Origin: a virus
Virus record (IMG/VR): IMGVR_UViG_3300027759_000227
Span: 1 to 35,767 of that record
Direction: 5' to 3' (one strand)
Length of the DNA stretch: 35,767 nucleotides
This document shows positions 32,783-35,767 of the stretch, in pieces. Both the position numbers and the translations under genes were made by a program. Every line of letters starts with the position of its first letter. Positions within the stretch are counted from its first letter, which is position 1. The notes below the pieces were generated by a model. The model did not search any database. It had not been told where the DNA came from and saw only the letters and a list, made by a program, of their open reading frames with translations.

Positions 32783-33262
32783 ATGAGGATGAGCAATGGA
32801 CCGGAAGAACTTCTCCATTCGCTTTCTGAATTACGTCCTGGTGATGCAAAACGACGTTATCGCAAAAGTATTTTTGAAGACTATTCTGTAAGGGGACCAT
32901 TTGGTCATTGCGCTTGTGCTTATTGCGGCAAGTGGACCGAAAAGCTTACGATTGATCATCTTGTACCAAAGAGCAAAGGCGGTCCGCACTTTGCAAAATG
33001 GAACAATATTCCTTCCTGTCTGAGTTGCAACGCCGGGAAGGGAAGTCTGCCAGTTTTTGAATGGTGGCGGCCTCAGCGATTTTGGACAGAACATCGTGAG
33101 CAGGCTTTGCTTGAGTGGGTACATTTCCATAGCTTTGTAAGTGCTCACACTGATTTGTCTGACTGGGAAGCATGGTGCGAGGCTACTCAGCGTATTTTGC
33201 CATTGCATGAAAAAGGGACCGTTTACGGCCCCTTCCCTTTGAACGGGTTGTGCGCTGCTTAA
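32783..33262 (+). CDS. HNH endonuclease
   Basis: Starting at ATG 32783 this is 159 residues; an upstream extension to about 32711 and a later ATG at 32789 are alternatives. The core has a zinc pair C45-x2-C48 ('CAYCGKW'), the catalytic D58-H59 ('TIDHLVPKSKGG'), N74/N75, and a second pair C79-x2-C82 ('CLSCNAGKG'), a complete HNH/McrA-type site. The C-terminal half is Trp-rich and helical. It is the only + strand gene between two - strand blocks, which suits a mobile homing endonuclease, though a packaging role is also known for phage HNH proteins. A - strand terminator lies within its last codons. Confidence 0.88.
   Translation: MRMSNGPEELLHSLSELRPGDAKRRYRKSIFEDYSVRGPFGHCACAYCGKWTEKLTIDHLVPKSKGGPHFAKWNNIPSCLSCNAGKGSLPVFEWWRPQRFWTEHREQALLEWVHFHSFVSAHTDLSDWEAWCEATQRILPLHEKGTVYGPFPLNGLCAA
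33209..33234 (-). terminator. Rho-independent terminator for the - strand ThyX block
   Basis: Read on the - strand, AAGGGGCCG pairs with CGGTCCCTT (33213-33234; 9 positions, one mismatch) around a TAAA loop and runs into TTTTT. It begins about 25 bases after the DUF3310 gene's stop. It lies inside the 3' end of the HNH frame on the opposite strand. Confidence 0.75.
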
Positions 33263-33636
33263 TGGTCGCGAATGGGAGGGAACATGCCCTCTGAGGGGCC
33301 TTGACGCACGTTTGGCAATGGACAGAAGCCATCGGGACATCCGCTTGGTAGCTGATAATCGTCAGGATCGTAATTGACAGACAAAGCTTCGCTTATGGTT
33401 TGTGTAATTTTATCCTCAAAAGCAACTTCATTTTCTCTGGTTGCAATCAAGCGAAGCAAGTACCACTCAGCCTTCTTTAGGTCTTCAATGCCATTCTTGT
33501 TTTCGTAGCGATACAAATACTTAATGCAATTACCTTTTAGGAAGCCTTTGAAGGCTTCGGCAGTCATTGATGCTTCAATGGCTTCAATGCATTCCACTCC
33601 TCCTTTTTGGTAGTGGGCGGGGTTAATGGCGTTCAT
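33259..33636 (-). CDS. DUF3310 protein (nucleotide metabolism)
   Basis: A 125-residue protein. Residues 4-65 match DUF3310 ('NPAHYQKGGVECIEAIEAS', 'GNCIKYLYRYENKNGIEDL', 'KAEWYLLRL'), a phage domain found alone or joined to nucleotide kinases such as the T7 gp1.7 type. It probably acts in nucleotide handling, in keeping with ThyX and dCTP deaminase nearby. The C-terminal part is Pro/Gly-rich with two cysteines ('SGCPDGFCPLPN'). It ends four bases inside the HNH gene's stop, and a - strand terminator follows. Confidence 0.88.
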   Translation of the reverse strand: MNAINPAHYQKGGVECIEAIEASMTAEAFKGFLKGNCIKYLYRYENKNGIEDLKKAEWYLLRLIATRENEVAFEDKITQTISEALSVNYDPDDYQLPSGCPDGFCPLPNVRQGPSEGMFPPIRDH

Positions 33637-33638
33637 GC

Positions 33639-34346
33639 TCAGAATTGGTAGTTGTTTTCAGCGAAGGCATCAAAGGCTTCTGGAGCCACTGGCCTTCCTA
33701 GTTCAAGGAGCGCCTTAGCGTAAGACACAATTTCTCCTTGAGCACCTTTGCCAATGCGCAGGGAGATGAAATGGAACAGAGCCTGTAAAGAACAAGTCCA
33801 GACGAAACTGGTATAAAGCGCTGAGGGCAGGATGGCTCTAGACTGCTCCTTGCTCACCCCTGTCAGTAGAAGCCCCTCGTAGGCATTTTGGCAAGCGTGC
33901 AAGGCACGAACGTACTGCATAAGGGCTAATCCTTGCTTGTCGGCAGGAAGGGCTCCTGCAGAGGCCTGGCGGTTGTCCTCGCTTTGCTGGAGGAACTCAA
34001 TGGGAATGTAAAATTCAGCACTTTCTGCCGCACAGTAACGAAAGCTTTTTTCGTTCCAGCCAAGTTGATCATCAACAAACGTAGAAGCGACTGTGTGCTT
34101 CCACCATTGTCTGGCGATGAACAACGGAGCCTTCACTGACCACTTAAATACCACACCCCTAAAAGGAGAAGTGTGATGATGCTTTGCGAGGTAGCGAAGA
34201 AGCTTACCGTCGCGTTCTGTCCATTCTGCGCTTTCTGCATCAAAAGACTGGCGAGCATCATTGACAACAGAAAGGCTATTCCCCATGGAATCAAGTAGGC
34301 GAAGAGAGCTTTTACCATCGCCTAGAGGATCAAGCGAAGTCGTCAT
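33639..34346 (-). CDS. thyX: Flavin-dependent thymidylate synthase ThyX (variant motif)
   Basis: A 235-residue enzyme that makes dTMP from dUMP using folate and FAD. It shows the ThyX order: 'HHHTSPFRGVVFKWSVKAP' near 56-74, 'FIARQWWKHTVAS' (76-88), 'NEKSFRY' (98-104), 'SRAILP' (169-174), and 'LRIGKGAQGEIVSYA' near the end. The canonical Q-W-x-R-H-R-x7-S signature is altered: Lys and Thr replace the two Arg, and about nine residues (TFVDDQLGW) separate it from the NE-x-S motif. Its stop is three bases before the DUF3310 start, and its start overlaps the upstream gene by four bases. Identity is secure; activity of the variant site is inferred. Confidence 0.92.
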   Translation of the reverse strand: MTTSLDPLGDGKSSLRLLDSMGNSLSVVNDARQSFDAESAEWTERDGKLLRYLAKHHHTSPFRGVVFKWSVKAPLFIARQWWKHTVASTFVDDQLGWNEKSFRYCAAESAEFYIPIEFLQQSEDNRQASAGALPADKQGLALMQYVRALHACQNAYEGLLLTGVSKEQSRAILPSALYTSFVWTCSLQALFHFISLRIGKGAQGEIVSYAKALLELGRPVAPEAFDAFAENNYQF

Positions 34347-34696
34347 TTAGAAAGGCAGGCGATGGGGCGGATGCGTTGAATTGCCACTGTACCAGAGATA
34401 AAAGGATGCTTCTGCTCCCACTGGACCATTGCAGCTTTTCTTCCATTGCTCCCCTTTGTGAAGCCTTGGAAGACGCCGTAAGTAGACGTTGGCACCACGC
34501 CAGCCCCCGTGAGGGTGACCAATACCACGCGCTCCCCTGGTGTCCAGTCATGGTCCGTTGGTGACCGTCTCAGTGTATATCGTCGGGAAACCGAATGCAA
34601 CACTTCGGCACTTTCACCATCATCCACCTTCCTGGCAAACTGCTTGCGACCATCGTTCGCTTGTAGCCTAGTAACAAAAGAATGCTTGTTAACCAT
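34343..34696 (-). CDS. Small unknown basic protein upstream of thyX
   Basis: A 117-residue basic protein with an SH3-like look: 'WTPGERVVLVTLTGAGVVPT' then 'YGVFQGFTKGSNGRKAAMVQW', short strands joined by Gly-rich turns. No membrane segment or known motif. It overlaps thyX by four bases (ATGA) and is thus translated with it. Its start codon (34696-34694) overlaps the start codon of the divergent + strand gene in one CATG. A role in nucleotide or nucleic-acid binding is possible but unproven. Confidence 0.65.
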   Translation of the reverse strand: MVNKHSFVTRLQANDGRKQFARKVDDGESAEVLHSVSRRYTLRRSPTDHDWTPGERVVLVTLTGAGVVPTSTYGVFQGFTKGSNGRKAAMVQWEQKHPFISGTVAIQRIRPIACLSK

Positions 34697-35060
34697 GGCT
34701 CAATATTCCATACCAGTACAGTTTGATTACAATGGACGAAAGCATGTGCGCATGATGGGGCCGTTTGATCGTTCAACGGAGCGTGAGTTTGCGCTGACGG
34801 TTAACCGTAGAGCCATTGATGATTGCTCAAACTTAGAACAGTTAAAGCCTGTAGCCAAAAATCTCTTGGAAGGATGGTCGTCCATGCAAACAGCTTTTCA
34901 AAGTCTCATGCTGGAAAACATTCAACTGCGTCAAGCCCTGTCAATGCGTGATGATTCATTGAAGGCTGCTGATGAAATGCTTAACGAAGCAGTGGTGGCG
35001 ATGCAGCAATATGAGCAGAAATTAAAGCGTGCCAATAAGCGTCCTTGGCCATTTGGCTAG
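34695..35060 (+). CDS. Unknown coiled-coil protein on the opposite strand
   Basis: Using ATG 34695 this is 121 residues; an upstream open frame to 34509 exists but is antisense to the previous gene and looks non-coding. The first 40 residues are beta-like ('YSIPVQFDYNGRKHVRMMG'). The rest is a long helix with heptads ('LLEGWSSMQTAFQSLMLEN', 'EMLNEAVVAMQQYEQKLKR') ending 'RPWPFG'. No catalytic motif. Its 3' end overlaps the - strand endonuclease gene by 80 bases, so the two transcripts would be complementary there. Confidence 0.65.
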   Translation: MAQYSIPVQFDYNGRKHVRMMGPFDRSTEREFALTVNRRAIDDCSNLEQLKPVAKNLLEGWSSMQTAFQSLMLENIQLRQALSMRDDSLKAADEMLNEAVVAMQQYEQKLKRANKRPWPFG

Positions 35061-35358
35061 TCAAGAGGAAGATGGTCCACCCGCTCGTATATGCGAGATT
35101 ATATTTTCGACAATCGCGCTCATAGCCACTACCAGTGACGTGGCGACCACGATTGTAAACACCACCCTGGATTTCGATGCCAGTGCAACTGTCGGGATGA
35201 GCAAAGTCAAGGCGATACCTTTTAGAGCGTTTACTTTTTGCATAGCGCTCTTGGTAATCAGCTTCCCACGCTGCAATATCAGAAAATTCTCTTTCAAAAA
35301 TTAACTGAGGATAATGCGCTTGCCACAAGCTAAGAAACTGATCCTCAAGAGCGCTCAT
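34981..35358 (-). CDS. PD-(D/E)XK-like endonuclease
   Basis: A 125-residue protein from the ATG at 35358-35356; an upstream extension to 35451 lacks family sequence. The core 'RLDFAHPDSCTGIEIQGG' holds Asp51 and Glu62-x-Gln64, followed by 'GRHVTGSGYERDCRKYNLA' and 'GWTIFLLT', the arrangement of a small phage PD-(D/E)XK nuclease related to VSR or DUF559 types. The usual E-x-K/E Lys is replaced by Gln, as happens in some lineages. It may act in phage recombination or host DNA breakdown. It is convergent with, and overlaps, the + strand coiled-coil gene. Confidence 0.8.
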   Translation of the reverse strand: MSALEDQFLSLWQAHYPQLIFEREFSDIAAWEADYQERYAKSKRSKRYRLDFAHPDSCTGIEIQGGVYNRGRHVTGSGYERDCRKYNLAYTSGWTIFLLTSQMAKDAYWHALISAHIAASPPLLR

Positions 35359-35451
35359 TACTTGGACAGTAGTTAAGCGTAGCCTAACCCTATCTGTCTC
35401 TAAAGAAAGCAGCAGAGAGCATCTTTCGATGCTCCGTGCTGCCGTCTGCAA

Positions 35452-35524
35452 CTATTGCCGCACCCTACCAAACCGCGCCTAGCCACGCCGCACCGCGCCG
35501 AAGCTCGCCACGACAGACACATCT
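35452..35524. other. GC-rich spacer with repeated CCGCGCC words
   Basis: Between the endonuclease ORF and the dcd gene the + strand is strongly C-rich and T-poor (about 35459-35513). CCGCGCC occurs at 35473-35479 and 35493-35499, with related CCGCACC words around. I found no gene, promoter or simple hairpin in it. Confidence 0.5.
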
Positions 35525-35545
35525 TAGCTGCTTAGACAGCAGCTA
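35525..35545. other. Perfect hairpin over the dcd stop codon
   Basis: TAGCTGCT (35525-35532) and AGCAGCTA (35538-35545) form an 8-pair stem with a 5-base loop. It covers the last codons and stop of the - strand dcd gene. No T run follows on either strand, so it is not a classical terminator; it may stabilise the mRNA 3' end. Confidence 0.6.
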
Positions 35546-35767
35546 GTTGTACCCTAGCGCCTTGGTTCTGATAGGCGCCTGAATACGCTTCTCCTACTTC
35601 CTCAATGCCGAAGAGCACTAGCTGTGCAATGCCTTCATTGGCATAGAGGCGAATAGGAAAGTCCGTAGGGTTGATCATGCACATGGTCAAGTAACCAGTC
35701 CATCCAGGTTCAATGGGAAGGATGTTGGCAATGAGCCCGCAACGTCCGTAAGTGCTCTTGCCTTCAC
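35532..35767 (-). CDS. dcd: dCTP deaminase (Dcd/dUTPase family), 3' part
   Basis: A - strand frame enters from the right edge and stops at TAA (35534-35532), giving 77 C-terminal residues. 'EGKSTYGRCGLIANILPIEP' opens the visible part, followed by 'GWTGYLTMCMINPTDFPIRL' and 'NEGIAQLVLF', the conserved end of the dCTP deaminase family, where the Glu in 'IEPGW' lies in the active-site strand. The usual tyrosine-rich 'Y.G.YQ.Q' tail is present ('YSGAYQNQGA'). It deaminates dCTP to dUTP, feeding dUMP for ThyX. The N-terminus is outside the window. Confidence 0.85.
   Translation of the reverse strand, partial: EGKSTYGRCGLIANILPIEPGWTGYLTMCMINPTDFPIRLYANEGIAQLVLFGIEEVGEAYSGAYQNQGARVQLAAV

Noticed and set aside
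34509-34694. In-frame N-terminal extension of the + strand gene that begins at 34695
   Set aside because: It runs antisense to the small - strand gene, has an Arg/Ser/Thr-rich composition unlike the rest, and the good start is the ATG at 34695.
1-35767. tRNA genes, CRISPR arrays, insertion sequences, integrase or attachment site
   Set aside because: No cloverleaf, regular spaced repeat, transposase or recombinase frame was seen. Absence by eye is not proof for tRNA-like elements.

Overview
The window is a structural, lysis and nucleotide-metabolism segment of a tailed double-stranded DNA phage with a long non-contractile (siphovirus) tail. A tail tube candidate, a frameshifted pair of tail assembly chaperones, a 1725-residue tape measure protein and a complete lambda-like tail-tip series (M, L, K, I, J) all lie in order on the + strand. 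No sheath, integrase, repressor, tRNA or CRISPR was seen. The host is probably a cyanobacterium, perhaps a Synechococcus-type host. This is an inference from the tail-fibre families that begin with a 'GALDAFGR' segment and carry an 'F-x-YQPG' signature, a 47-residue basic protein, ThyX with dCTP deaminase, and the small lysis proteins. It is not proven by the sequence.

Layout. 1-2.9 kb: end of an upstream gene, tail tube candidate, a Rho-independent terminator, small neck or tail-completion candidates, then the tail chaperones, with a -1 slippery heptamer (A AAA AAA, 2400-2406) that joins the two frames. 2.9-8.1 kb: tape measure protein, carrying what looks like a circularly permuted M23 peptidase domain. 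8.1-13.4 kb: the tail tip (M, L with a large insertion between its cysteine pairs, K with JAMM and NlpC/P60 domains, I, a shortened J, and a detached FN3-like protein). 13.4-30.9 kb: about 17 kb of tightly packed fibre, adhesin and receptor-binding candidates. It includes paralogous families, copied DNA blocks, a collagen-like protein, an Mtd-N-like protein and a strongly glycine-rich adhesin candidate, plus a DUF218 gene and a small basic protein that look out of place.

31.0-32.7 kb, - strand: lysis cassette (two small membrane proteins, then an endolysin joining a glucosaminidase-like domain to an L,D-transpeptidase fold). 32.7-33.3 kb, + strand: an HNH endonuclease inserted against the flow. 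33.3-35.8 kb, mostly - strand: DUF3310 protein, ThyX, an unknown protein, a PD-(D/E)XK-like endonuclease, and the end of a dCTP deaminase. One + strand coiled-coil gene is embedded here, and its start codon overlaps that of its divergent neighbour.

The most interesting points are the permuted peptidase domain in the tape measure protein, the large and internally duplicated adhesin region, the frameshift site, the GH73-YkuD lysin fusion, the altered ThyX signature, the overlapping divergent starts, and an apparent several-fold excess of the word CCATTG/CAATGG on both strands.
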